From contig JABMDK010000006.1 in NCBI GenBank assembly GCA_015903995.1, positions 139,273 to 198,252 of the forward strand: a stretch of 58,980 bases of DNA, in the 5' to 3' direction. The translations under genes were made by a program, and so were the position numbers. The stretch is from Nitrospira sp. (GTDB taxonomy: Bacteria > Nitrospirota > Nitrospiria > Nitrospirales > Nitrospiraceae). The notes below the pieces were generated by a model that had not been told where the DNA came from, did not search any database, and saw only the letters and a list, made by a program, of their open reading frames with translations. Within the stretch, counting starts at the first letter, position 1, and each line of letters starts with the position of its first letter. This document shows positions 51,153 through 58,980 of this stretch, piece after piece.

Positions 51153-51998
51153 CTAGCTGCGACTGGTGAGAGATGCCTCATGCCGATCGGAAGCTGGTGG
51201 GAACGAACGTACCTCAGATGCTCCCAAACATGGCTGAGGAACAGCCATAATCAGTATGCGTCTCTCTTCATGTGATCGATTATTCTCGAGGACGTCCGAA
51301 GCAACATCAAGGAGCGACTCTGCGGTACGTCCCTGTTGCGGCCCCACGACCCCTCCAATCCGGCAGGACATCAGCAACTCCTGGCCTTCGACCAGCAGGG
51401 GGAGCGCGATGGCACTCTGAATTTTCTCCGCGCACACTCGAGCCTCGTCCGGTGACGCGAGATTGTCGACGACCACGGCAAAGAGATACTCGTCCAGGCG
51501 AGCGACAACATCGTGAGACTGCAGCGCACTCTTGATTCGAGCGGCTTGCACCCGCACGACCAAGGTCATATTCGGAGCAGCCGAGGCGGTCGACAACGGG
51601 CGAAACTGTTCCAGGCTACAGACCAAGACCGCTACGTGCCGCTTGATCGTCTCAGCCCTGCTTAACGCCTGTTTGAGCAGGATAAGAAACAGTCGTCTGG
51701 TGGGAAGACCCGTCACACCGTCATAGGCCGACGGCACACCATCATGCTTCCGCCGCGTAGGGTCCTGAGAAGACGGCCAACTCAGAAGCCCCACCACGGC
51801 ACATCCGGCCGCGACAAAAAGCCCCAGCCATCCCACGAGAAGCCGTACAGAAAGAACCTCGGTCAGGCTTCCAGAATCGGCCGGTGTCGCTTCTATCCAC
51901 GCCATACTTATCCCGCACACCGTTGCTGAGACACACCACCAGGCAAGAGATCGCTGTCGCGAGCGTGGGAACGCATGGGATGATACCTTCACGAGCAT
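51153..51998 (-). CDS. Membrane protein with degenerate GGDEF domain
   Basis: 281 residues. Two membrane helices (~18-37 and ~52-73), then a GGDEF fold from GVTGLPTRRLFL (~94). The catalytic motif reads DEYLF (169-173) where GGDEF should be, so diguanylate cyclase activity is unlikely. It could bind GTP or c-di-GMP, or act through protein contacts. A sigma28-type promoter candidate lies upstream. It lies behind fliA, the end of the fliR-fliA operon, and probably has its own promoter. Confidence 0.78.
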   Translation of the reverse strand: MLVKVSSHAFPRSRQRSLAWWCVSATVCGISMAWIEATPADSGSLTEVLSVRLLVGWLGLFVAAGCAVVGLLSWPSSQDPTRRKHDGVPSAYDGVTGLPTRRLFLILLKQALSRAETIKRHVAVLVCSLEQFRPLSTASAAPNMTLVVRVQAARIKSALQSHDVVARLDEYLFAVVVDNLASPDEARVCAEKIQSAIALPLLVEGQELLMSCRIGGVVGPQQGRTAESLLDVASDVLENNRSHEERRILIMAVPQPCLGASEVRSFPPASDRHEASLTSRS

Positions 51999-52061
51999 GG
52001 TCTTGATTGCCGATTGAGGACCTGACTACGCCGAATACTGATCGAGAGTTCGCCCAGAGTG

Positions 52062-52089
52062 GTATCGGTTTCTTGGACTCAGAACTGAA
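52062..52089 (-). promoter_or_regulatory. Candidate sigma28 promoter for the GGDEF-like membrane protein
   Basis: Minus strand: -35 TTCAGTTC, 12-nt spacer, -10 ACCGATAC. The -10 is good and the -35 moderate. The leader to the ATG at 51998 is about 55 nt. The gap 51999-52169 shows no gene. Confidence 0.45.
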
Positions 52090-52169
52090 TACGGGCAATC
52101 ACAGACGGTCGCAAATCGCCTCACAACGATTTCGCACGAGCACCCAGCCGAATCGGCTGATCGACGCAG

Positions 52170-52919
52170 TCAGCTCGGTCGATGCAAGTATGCCTTGAGC
52201 TGGATGATGGCCTTCGTATGGATTTGGCACACCCGAGACTCGGTGACTTTCAACAACTCTCCGATTTCCTTCATCGTGAGCTCCTCGTAGTAATACAACG
52301 TTAAGACGAGACGCTCTTTTTCCGGCAACATGTGAATTGCCTCGGCAATCACTTCACGTTCACGCTCGTTGACCAATGAAGAAAGAGGATCCGGCGTATG
52401 CGTATCGGCCAACATCTTGACCACTTTGTGTCCGTCTGGTTCATGCAGGCCTAAATCGTCCACACTGATCATCACCGCCCCTCTGGCCCGTGTAATGAAC
52501 TCATCCAGCTCTTCCAGCGACATCTTCAGCTCTGTCGCCACCTCTTCATCATGTGGCGGTCGCCCCAATCGGCTCATGAGCATCGTATGCGTCTTTTGGA
52601 GCAAGCCGATTCGCTCATGAACCGATCGCGGGATCCAATCCATCGACCGAATCTCATCGAGCATGGCGCCGCGGATTCTGAACTCCGCATAGGTCTTAAA
52701 CTTCGCTTCTCGTGTGGGGTCATACTTGTCCATGGCATCCATAAGTCCGATCGTGCCGACCGAAATCAGATCCTCTGCGTCGAGGTACGCCGGGAGGCGG
52801 AAGGCCAAACGATGGGCCATCGCCCGAATGACATGGGCAAATTCCTTGATGAGCTGTTCGCGCCCGACTCCCTGGTCTGCAAAAGATTTCCGCTCGTGTG
52901 GTAACGCCGTCTTGCTCAT
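52170..52919 (-). CDS. fliA: Flagellar sigma factor FliA (sigma28)
   Basis: 249 residues from MSKTALPHERKSFADQG; a longer frame adds 50 residues without support. Region 2 (AEDLISVGTIGLMDAMDKYDP, KFKTYAEFRIRGAMLDEIRSMDWIPR), region 3 and region 4 (LPEKERLVLTLYYYEELTMKEIGELLKVTESRVCQIHTKA) are complete; there is no region 1.1, as in all FliA. It directs RNA polymerase to late flagellar and chemotaxis promoters, several of which I see in this window, and is held by FlgM. It follows flhG by 25 nt in a fliR-to-fliA operon. Confidence 0.96.
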   Translation of the reverse strand: MSKTALPHERKSFADQGVGREQLIKEFAHVIRAMAHRLAFRLPAYLDAEDLISVGTIGLMDAMDKYDPTREAKFKTYAEFRIRGAMLDEIRSMDWIPRSVHERIGLLQKTHTMLMSRLGRPPHDEEVATELKMSLEELDEFITRARGAVMISVDDLGLHEPDGHKVVKMLADTHTPDPLSSLVNEREREVIAEAIHMLPEKERLVLTLYYYEELTMKEIGELLKVTESRVCQIHTKAIIQLKAYLHRPS

Positions 52920-52944
52920 ATTCTTTCCATCGTTCAATCGGTGA

Positions 52945-53841
52945 TCAATTACCGGCCGGCGTCGCCGCCCGTTGCCAGACAAGCTGTATGGAACTTTTGG
53001 GAAGACCAGGCTTCGGCCACTGGATGACGTGCTGTGCCAACCGCTTGAAGGCTTGGGCGGCCGGTGCATCCGGGAATATCTCCGAGAGCGCCTTCTGCTG
53101 CATGACGGCTAAGTGCACATAGTCGTCATAGGGAATCGCCCCGACCAACTCGACGGCCACATGAAGAAAATGATCCACCGCCACATCCAACTTCCCGAAC
53201 ACTTCAGCCGCTTCACGGGGGCTCTTAGCCTGATTCACCAGCACTTTGAACCGGCGTTCCCGATACTGACGGGCTAAGACTTTGATCAGGGCATAGGCAT
53301 CCGTGAGCGAGGTCGGCTCCGGCGAGACGACGATCATCGTCTCATCTGCCGCCGAGGCAAAAAAGGTGACGTTCGGTGAGATACCCGCACCCGTATCGAT
53401 CAGGAGCACGTCCATCTCTGAGGTGAGCTGTGCCAACTGTTCCTGGATCATGACCTGTTGGGCTTCCGTCAGCGCCGTCAGCCGTGCGACACCGGAACTG
53501 GCCGGAATCACATGAATGCCGGCCGGGCCGTCGAGTACGATCTCCTCGATCGTATGGGTGCCCACCAAAACATCTTCGATCGTATGCCGTGGAACCAGCC
53601 CCAGGAGGACATCGAGATTCCCTAAGCCGAGGTCGGCATCCAAAATCAACACCCGCTTGCCAAGCCTCGTGAGTGCAATGGCAAGGTTCGCAACCACATT
53701 GGACTTTCCGACTCCTCCCTTGCCGCTGGAAACCGCGATCACGTGAGTGGATGGACCACCTCGACGACTCAGCTCCTCCGGCATCAGGACAGACCTTCTT
53801 GTTCCAAACGGCATATCAAGACCTCCAGCCAGATTATCCAT
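52945..53841 (-). CDS. flhG: FlhG (FleN/YlxH) ATPase regulating flagellar number
   Basis: 298 residues. The MinD-like deviant Walker A SGKGGVGKSNVVANLA (~39-54), ILDADLGLGNLDVLLGL and LIDTGAGISPNVTFF are present. The N-terminal segment begins MDNLAGGLDM, which loosely resembles the DQAxxLR helix of FlhG that activates FlhF GTPase and supports the upstream start. FlhG counters FlhF to limit flagellar number. The ATG overlaps the flhF stop by 8 nt, so the two are translationally coupled. Confidence 0.94.
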   Translation of the reverse strand: MDNLAGGLDMPFGTRRSVLMPEELSRRGGPSTHVIAVSSGKGGVGKSNVVANLAIALTRLGKRVLILDADLGLGNLDVLLGLVPRHTIEDVLVGTHTIEEIVLDGPAGIHVIPASSGVARLTALTEAQQVMIQEQLAQLTSEMDVLLIDTGAGISPNVTFFASAADETMIVVSPEPTSLTDAYALIKVLARQYRERRFKVLVNQAKSPREAAEVFGKLDVAVDHFLHVAVELVGAIPYDDYVHLAVMQQKALSEIFPDAPAAQAFKRLAQHVIQWPKPGLPKSSIQLVWQRAATPAGN

Positions 53842-55168
53842 GGTGAATTGCTGCTTCCATCAGCGCAGGCGATGCGTCTGATGATTGACCTGCCCGACCG
53901 ATGCGCACGTGAGAATCACCGGCCTGTTCCGCCGTCAATAACGCCGCCAACCGTTCGGATGAGGCCACCTCGATATCGCCGGGAACCCGCCGACCGATGC
54001 TCCAATACGACAACGGCACGCCGGTTTGATGCGCGACTTCAAAGATGGTACCAAATGATTCCGTCTCGTCCAGTTTGGTGAACAGCAGGCGCAGCTGCGG
54101 AAGATCACGGAGTTGCTTCGTGATTCGGCAGAGCTCCTGCTCCCTGATGGAAGCAGGAAACACCAGATGGGTCGTCACGGCCTCAGGAGGAAGAAGCCGT
54201 CGGAGTTCGTCGGCCAATGCCAGGTCACTCGATCCGATCCCAGGCATGTCAATCAACACCAGATCGACCTGCCGATGGCGACGGAGCCCTTCGTGAACCT
54301 GTCGAGCCGATACGGCGCACGCGAACGGCACCCCTACGACCCTGGCATACCGACGCAGCTGCTCCACCGCAGTTTCCCGGTAGGTATTAAAGGTAATGAG
54401 GGCCACGGATTTCCGCTGCTCGATGCGATAATAGGATGCCAGCTTCGCTGCGACCGCGGTCTTCCCCGCTCCACTGGGTCCGATCAGGAGACCGATGGAG
54501 GGAAATCCCTCTCCGTGCAGGAGCGGCCCACTCGTTCGTACGCGAGTCGCGATTTCCCGCCGGAGCGCACGCCGAATGGACGCATCATCATCTGAACCAC
54601 CCCTTTGTTCGGTCTTACACACTTCGTGTACCAACAGGTCCACAGTGGACGCATTCATCCCCTGCGCGATGAGAGACCGGCGCAGCCAGACCAACGGAGG
54701 CACGGGCTGACGCTCGATGGACCGGACGTCTTCCCGAGACAAATCCTCCAAGAGGCGGCCTAATTCATTTACCACCGTACGGAAGTGTCGCCGGCGATTC
54801 GGCTTCACCGGCATTCGAGATGACTTCACCGAGGCGGACCGGCCGACGAGCGGTGCGATCGCCTTCCCATTGGGCTTTAACACCCCTTGCAGGGTTTGCT
54901 GAAATGTCGGCGCAGACTCCGCGCCCGCATCGGACGGTCTCCCTGGCATAACACTCTGTGGAGCTTTTTCTGCCTGCTGAAGAGGCCGTGGGACGTCTTG
55001 ATCGGATGCGGCCATGACTTCCAGGACCGGTCGATTGAATGCCTTCACGAGGCGCCCGCCCTCACGCACCTCTTTCGCGGACAAGATGATGGCGTCCGGA
55101 CCCAGCTCTTCCTTGATGGCACGCAAGGCATCCTGCATGGTGAGCGCGTGAAATGTCTTGACCTTCAT
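53834..55168 (-). CDS. flhF: Flagellar SRP-type GTPase FlhF
   Basis: 444 residues: N-terminal basic region (MKVKTFHALTMQDALRAIKEELGPDAIIL, ~1-55), a linker, a helical N domain (~125-210) and a G domain. G1 is GPSGAGKTAVAAKLA (~230-244). The typical TxDTYRxxAVEQL is TFNTYRETAVEQL, with Asn for Asp. G3 is DMPG (307-310) where most FlhF have DTAGR, and G4 TKLD is kept. FlhF recruits the first basal-body components to the pole. The variant G3 might alter GTP turnover. Confidence 0.94.
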   Translation of the reverse strand: MKVKTFHALTMQDALRAIKEELGPDAIILSAKEVREGGRLVKAFNRPVLEVMAASDQDVPRPLQQAEKAPQSVMPGRPSDAGAESAPTFQQTLQGVLKPNGKAIAPLVGRSASVKSSRMPVKPNRRRHFRTVVNELGRLLEDLSREDVRSIERQPVPPLVWLRRSLIAQGMNASTVDLLVHEVCKTEQRGGSDDDASIRRALRREIATRVRTSGPLLHGEGFPSIGLLIGPSGAGKTAVAAKLASYYRIEQRKSVALITFNTYRETAVEQLRRYARVVGVPFACAVSARQVHEGLRRHRQVDLVLIDMPGIGSSDLALADELRRLLPPEAVTTHLVFPASIREQELCRITKQLRDLPQLRLLFTKLDETESFGTIFEVAHQTGVPLSYWSIGRRVPGDIEVASSERLAALLTAEQAGDSHVRIGRAGQSSDASPALMEAAIHHG

Positions 55169-55176
55169 GGCTTACC

Positions 55177-57273
55177 TTATGATGACTGTGCCAATTCGAA
55201 GTCGATCCGCACCGTGTCCAACGACTGCAGGCGGACAAAGGAATCCACTTCATTGAGGCCCATGACGGGAACAGTGTGCAACATTCGATCGCAGTGCCGG
55301 CGGAGATGGCGGCGAACGACCTGCGAACAGAGGACGATCGGCTGCTGTCCTCGAGCCGCAACCCGTTCGGCGGCCTGCTTGAGGCCGGTCAACAGCTTGT
55401 GCGAAAGTGTAGGGTCAAGATTCAACATGGCCCCGGGCGGCAACGCCGCGGCTTGTTCAGCCAGGGACCGGTCCAGTCGGGGATCCAAAGTAATGACCTG
55501 GAGGCTACCGTCAGGCGCTTGATACTGTTTGGTGATGGTCCGAGCCAGCGCCTGCCGTGCATACTCGGTGAGCACTTCTGCGTCCTTGGTGGTGGTGGCT
55601 TGATCAGAAATCGCCTCGAGGATCGACCGGAGATCGCGAATCGGAATGCCCTCCTTCAGCAAGTTCCCGAGAACCCGGACAACCGTTCCGAGCGGCACCA
55701 GCGTGGGAATGAGCTCCTCCACCAACTTCGGATGCGATTTACCGACTTCATCCAGCAGCGCTTGAACTTCCTGTCGTCCCAACAATTCAGAACCATGGCG
55801 CTTGATCAACTCGGACAGATGTGTGGCGATCGCCGAGCTCGCATCCACCACGGTATAGCCGGCCATTTGCGCCTGTTCCCTGGCACTGTCAGGCACCCAG
55901 AGTGCGGGCAACCCAAATGCCGGCTCCTTGGTCGCAATCCCCTGCACCAACCCCCGTTGACCGGTCCCCGGATCGATCGCCAACAGATGCCCAGGCAACA
56001 CGTCCGCTTTGGCCACTTCCACGCCCTTCAACATAATGGCGTATTCGTTCGGGCGTAGCTGGAGATTATCCCGTATATGGATGGGCGGCACGACAAAGCC
56101 CATCGATTCCGCAAATTGCCGCCGGAGCGCCTTAATCCGATCGAGCAATGCAGTGCCTTGCGTTCCCTCGACGAGACCGATCAACCCGTACCCCACCTGT
56201 ACTTCCATGAGATCGAGCGGAGTCACTCGAGTCAGACTTTCCTCGGCCTTGGGCGTGTTCGGAATGGGCGCCGGAGCAGCCTGAACCTGTTCCCGCTGAT
56301 GAAGATGGTAGGCGACCCATGCGATGGCGCTCCCTAACGCTAAGAACGCCACATGCGGAAGCCCAGGCACCAATCCCAGCGCAAGGAGAATACCCGCCGC
56401 CATGCCCACCGGCTTGGGGGACGTCAACAATTGTCGCGTCATCTCCCCGCCCAAATCCGTTTCCGAAGCGGCGCGTGTCACCACGATACCCGCAGCCGTC
56501 GACACGATCAGGGCGGGGATCTGCGCCACCAATCCCTCACCGACCGTCAGCACGGTATAGGTTTGGGCCGCGAGTCCCGGACTCATGCCCTGTTGCAGAA
56601 TACCGATCGCCAACCCGCCGATAATGTTGACCAGGACGATAATGACGGCGGCAATGGCATCCCCTCGAACGAACTTGCTCGCGCCGTCCATCGAACCGTA
56701 AAAGTCCGCTTCTTGCGCAATTTCTCGGCGGCGGCGGCGTGCGTCCGCCTCATTGATCACACCGGCATTCAGGTCGGCATCAATACTCATCTGTTTGCCG
56801 GGCATGGCATCCAAGGTGAAGCGAGCGGCCACCTCGGCCACACGTCCGGCACCCTTCGTCACCACGACGAAATTAATGATGACGAGAATGGAGAAGACGA
56901 CCAACCCGACTGTGTAATTGCCCCCGACGATGAAGTTCCCGAACGCCCGAATCACCTCGCCGGCCGCCCCTGCCCCTTCATTCCCATGCAAGAGAATAAG
57001 CCGGGTGGACGCAATATTGAGGGACAGTCTGAACAATGTGATCACCAACAGAATGGATGGAAACACCGAGAACTCGATCGGGCGCCGTACTTGAAGGCCG
57101 ACAAGCAAGATGACCACCGACAACGTGATATCGAAGCTCAACAGCAAATCAAGCACAAATCGAGGCAACGGCAACAGCATCACCATGAGAATGGCCACCA
57201 CCCCGAGGGAGATGACGATATCCGGATGCTTGAGCAGCTGCGGTTGTTCGATCGGTTCTATTGCCGTTGCCAT
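55177..57273 (-). CDS. flhA: Flagellar export gate protein FlhA
   Basis: 698 residues, normal FlhA length. About eight membrane helices fill residues ~20-320. The cytosolic loop RRRREIAQEADFYGSMDGAS is the conserved FHIPEP-family motif. The C-terminal cytosolic domain (~350-690) has GLVEGTQGTALLDRI and LSELIKRHGSELLGRQEVQALLDE. FlhA forms the nonameric export ring and docks substrate-chaperone complexes such as FliS-flagellin. AGAGG precedes the ATG. It follows flhB with a 39-residue frame between them. Confidence 0.97.
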   Translation of the reverse strand: MATAIEPIEQPQLLKHPDIVISLGVVAILMVMLLPLPRFVLDLLLSFDITLSVVILLVGLQVRRPIEFSVFPSILLVITLFRLSLNIASTRLILLHGNEGAGAAGEVIRAFGNFIVGGNYTVGLVVFSILVIINFVVVTKGAGRVAEVAARFTLDAMPGKQMSIDADLNAGVINEADARRRRREIAQEADFYGSMDGASKFVRGDAIAAVIIVLVNIIGGLAIGILQQGMSPGLAAQTYTVLTVGEGLVAQIPALIVSTAAGIVVTRAASETDLGGEMTRQLLTSPKPVGMAAGILLALGLVPGLPHVAFLALGSAIAWVAYHLHQREQVQAAPAPIPNTPKAEESLTRVTPLDLMEVQVGYGLIGLVEGTQGTALLDRIKALRRQFAESMGFVVPPIHIRDNLQLRPNEYAIMLKGVEVAKADVLPGHLLAIDPGTGQRGLVQGIATKEPAFGLPALWVPDSAREQAQMAGYTVVDASSAIATHLSELIKRHGSELLGRQEVQALLDEVGKSHPKLVEELIPTLVPLGTVVRVLGNLLKEGIPIRDLRSILEAISDQATTTKDAEVLTEYARQALARTITKQYQAPDGSLQVITLDPRLDRSLAEQAAALPPGAMLNLDPTLSHKLLTGLKQAAERVAARGQQPIVLCSQVVRRHLRRHCDRMLHTVPVMGLNEVDSFVRLQSLDTVRIDFELAQSS

Positions 57274-57282
57274 AATCCTCTA

Positions 57283-57402
57283 TCAGGCTGCGAATACACT
57301 CGTCGGTACGTTGAGCTGCTGAGCGATGCGACCTGCCTGCGCGAAGCCGCTCCGGTGAAGGCAGAGAACAGCGCCGGCGGACTTTTTCAGCATCCTGCTC
57401 AT
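57283..57402 (-). CDS. 39-residue ORF between flhB and flhA
   Basis: MSRMLKKSAGAVLCLHRSGF, followed by a helix-like AQAGRIAQQLNV. The ATG overlaps the flhB stop as ATGA and the stop lies 9 nt before the flhA ATG, so the frame fills the gap with operon-like spacing. I do not recognise a family. It could be a real micro-protein of the export apparatus, a translational coupler that carries ribosomes from flhB to flhA, or chance. Confidence 0.35.
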   Translation of the reverse strand: MSRMLKKSAGAVLCLHRSGFAQAGRIAQQLNVPTSVFAA

Positions 57403-58475
57403 GGAGTCATGCCCCTGGCGCGATACACAAACGCAAGGATCTCCGCAACCGCACGATACAGCTCGTTTGGAATTTCTTTGCCGATCTCGACGAGTTTAAA
57501 CAGTGTTCGAGCCACGAATTTCTGTTCGATGACCGGCACCCCGTGATGTCGAGCCAGCTCACGGATCCGTTCAGCAACCAAGCCGGCTCCTTTGGCGACC
57601 ACCACAGGAGCGCCCATCGTGCTCGTGTCATACTTCAACGCCACCGCCAAGTGTGTCGGGTTGGTGATCACTACGTCCGCCGTCTTCACGGCGGCCATCA
57701 TGCGTTTTTTCGTCAGCTCTCGCTGAATGGTCCGCACCCGACTCTTGATGAGCGGATCGCCTTCTGCGGCCTTGTGTTCCTCCTTGATCTCGTCCTTTGA
57801 CATCCGTAGATTACGTTCCCACTCAAAGCGTTGGTACGCATAATCGAACCCGGCCAGGACCGCGATCGCCCCGGCGACGGCCAACCCCACCTTCAACGCG
57901 AGCCGTCCGGTTAGGTCCAGCACGCTCCCCATATCGAACCCGACCAATCCCGGGATCTGAAGCACGTCGTACCGAGCCACCCACAGACCGACGCCCGTCA
58001 CGATTGCGATCTTGAGCAGCCCCTTGACGAGCTCCATCACGGACCGCAGCGAAAACAACCGGGATAATCCTTTGAGCAGACTGATGCGTTGGACATCCGG
58101 ATGAATCGCATCGGCACGCCATAACAACCCTGTCTGCAGCAGCGACGTGCCGCTCCCCATCACCAGAATACCCAGCACGACCGGAAGGCACAGCGTCACC
58201 ACCGTGAGGCCGGCGTGGATGACGACCTCGTAGACCTGTTCGATAGACATGTGTTGGTAGAAGGCTAAGGGGAACGGGAGCGTCAGTCCCTGACGGGTCA
58301 TCTCCGTCATCTTGAGAATGCCGACCGGCAACATGGCCGCCAGCAGTCCGATGCCGCTTAAGAGAATGACTGCCGTCGACAGATCGCGACTCATCGCGAT
58401 CTGTCCTTTCTTGCGCGCCTCCTCTTTTCGTTTCGGCGTCGCGGGTTCTGTCTTATTACTCCGATCCTCAGCCAT
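57399..58475 (-). CDS. flhB: Flagellar export switch protein FlhB
   Basis: 358 residues. N-terminus EDRSNKTEPATPKRKEEARKKG-type signature, four membrane helices (~30-205), and a cytosolic domain with the self-cleavage site NPTH at 272-275 (Asn272/Pro273), then LAVALKYD and GVPVIEQKFVARTLFK. Cleavage there switches export from rod/hook to filament substrates. The ATG overlaps the fliR stop by 8 nt. Confidence 0.97.
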   Translation of the reverse strand: MAEDRSNKTEPATPKRKEEARKKGQIAMSRDLSTAVILLSGIGLLAAMLPVGILKMTEMTRQGLTLPFPLAFYQHMSIEQVYEVVIHAGLTVVTLCLPVVLGILVMGSGTSLLQTGLLWRADAIHPDVQRISLLKGLSRLFSLRSVMELVKGLLKIAIVTGVGLWVARYDVLQIPGLVGFDMGSVLDLTGRLALKVGLAVAGAIAVLAGFDYAYQRFEWERNLRMSKDEIKEEHKAAEGDPLIKSRVRTIQRELTKKRMMAAVKTADVVITNPTHLAVALKYDTSTMGAPVVVAKGAGLVAERIRELARHHGVPVIEQKFVARTLFKLVEIGKEIPNELYRAVAEILAFVYRARGMTP

Positions 58476-58980
58476 GTCCCAGCGCTTTCATGAACTCCTC
58501 GATCGTCAATTGCAGTCGCTCGATTTCCCGGACCAGGAGTTCCACCACAAACGGTGCGGACAGCGCCATCACCGCCAACCCACCGGCGATCGTGACGGGG
58601 AAACTCAACACAAAGACGTTGATCTGACTGACCGCCCGTCCCAGCAGCGCAAGCAGAATATTGATCAGGAGGATGATGACAAGTACGGGCGCCGCCAACT
58701 TCAACCCTATGAGAAACATGTTCTGAGCGAGGCGGAGAATCGCCTCCCCCATGCCTCCCGTGAGGGAGGCGCCGAATGCCGGAATGGATTGATAGCTCGA
58801 GAGAATGGTCGCCACCAGCAAAAGATGTCCGTTCAGCGAGAGGAAGATGAGGGTCGCCAGAAGGGTGAAGTATTGGCCGATGATGGGAGTCTGTTCGGCT
58901 GTCGTGGGATCGAACAGTTGCACCACGCCGAATCCCATCTGCACGCCGATCACCTCTCCGGCCAATTCAAGCGCTCCGAA
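58468..58980 (-). CDS. fliR: Flagellar export protein FliR, C-terminal part
   Basis: The right window edge cuts the gene; about 170 C-terminal residues are visible. They contain hydrophobic helices and FliR features: GEVIGVQMGFGVVQLFDP, TIFLSLNGHLLL-like LIFLSLNGHLLLVATI, and PVLVIILLINILLALLGRAVSQINVFVLSFP. The frame continues to the window edge as FGALELAGEV, so there is no start here. FliR is an inner-membrane core component of the export gate with FliP and FliQ. It overlaps flhB, the usual fliR-flhB-flhA order. Confidence 0.93.
   Translation of the reverse strand, partial: FGALELAGEVIGVQMGFGVVQLFDPTTAEQTPIIGQYFTLLATLIFLSLNGHLLLVATILSSYQSIPAFGASLTGGMGEAILRLAQNMFLIGLKLAAPVLVIILLINILLALLGRAVSQINVFVLSFPVTIAGGLAVMALSAPFVVELLVREIERLQLTIEEFMKALGHG

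Noticed and set aside
1-58980. CRISPR arrays, tRNA/rRNA genes, insertion sequences, phage genes
   Set aside because: No regularly spaced repeats, cloverleaf-like segments, transposase or integrase motifs were seen; the excisionase-type HTH gene stands alone without an integrase.

Overview
The window is a moderately GC-rich bacterial chromosome segment dominated by a flagellar and chemotaxis superlocus, with a large surface or flagellin glycosylation island in the middle. The gene set and order point to Nitrospirota, most likely a Nitrospira-type organism: fliR-flhB-flhA-flhF-flhG-fliA, flgFGA-H-I-J-M-N-K-L-csrA-fliW, and fliC-flaG-fliD-fliS-fliT. This taxonomic call is inference from gene content; no rRNA gene is present to confirm it. 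I see no tRNA or rRNA genes, CRISPR array, transposase or phage genes.

Layout. Positions 1-1.15 kb (minus) hold motA (partial), cheZ and cheY. Positions 1.4-2.8 kb hold a small excisionase-type HTH protein divergent from a MinD/ParA-like ATPase. Positions 2.8-8.03 kb (minus) hold fliC, flaG, fliD, fliS, fliT, a GAF-like/degenerate-GGDEF protein and a PilZ protein. Positions 8.2-34.9 kb (minus) are the glycosylation island. It contains an unknown 176-aa protein, two GT9 transferases, a CgeB-type transferase, a ~2,150-residue multi-transferase protein that also carries a methyltransferase and TPR repeats, and three tandem B12-binding radical SAM enzymes. Its upstream half is a sugar pathway: E1 alpha/beta TPP subunits, a PLP aminotransferase, an SDR, a nucleotidyltransferase, a GHMP kinase, two sugar-nucleotide epimerase/reductases and a DegT-family enzyme with His in place of the PLP lysine. 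Positions 35.0-40.2 kb hold a divergent c-di-GMP and signalling pair: a YcgR-like PilZ protein on minus, and an HD-GYP protein plus a large hybrid histidine kinase on plus. Positions 40.2-51 kb (minus) hold flgF-flgG-flgA-flgH-(small ORF)-flgI-flgJ-flgM-flgN-flgK-flgL-csrA-fliW. Positions 51.1-58.98 kb (minus) hold fliR(partial)-flhB-(39-aa ORF)-flhA-flhF-flhG-fliA followed by a membrane protein with a degenerate GGDEF domain.

How it works together. FlhF/FlhG place the flagellum, FliR/FlhB/FlhA form the export gate, FlgF/G/H/I/J form the rod and rings, and FlgK/L/FliD/FliC with their chaperones FlgN, FliS and FliT form the distal filament. FliA and FlgM time late transcription, and CsrA and FliW are placed to control flagellin translation. 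The sequence shows seven sigma28-type promoter candidates with a shared local form (TCAAG-type -35, 11-12 nt spacer, CCGATA-type -10). They sit upstream of fliC, flgM, cheY, the HTH gene, the PilZ and HD-GYP genes and the GGDEF-like gene. A good sigma54 site lies upstream of flgF, and weaker sigma54-like sites precede the giant transferase and the DegT-family gene. The glycosylation island sits directly upstream of fliC, so the simplest reading is that it builds and attaches an unusual, probably deoxy- or heptose-derived and radical-SAM-modified glycan to flagellin or another surface polymer. That product is not described by anything I can recognise in the sequence, and it is the most promising candidate for new biology here.
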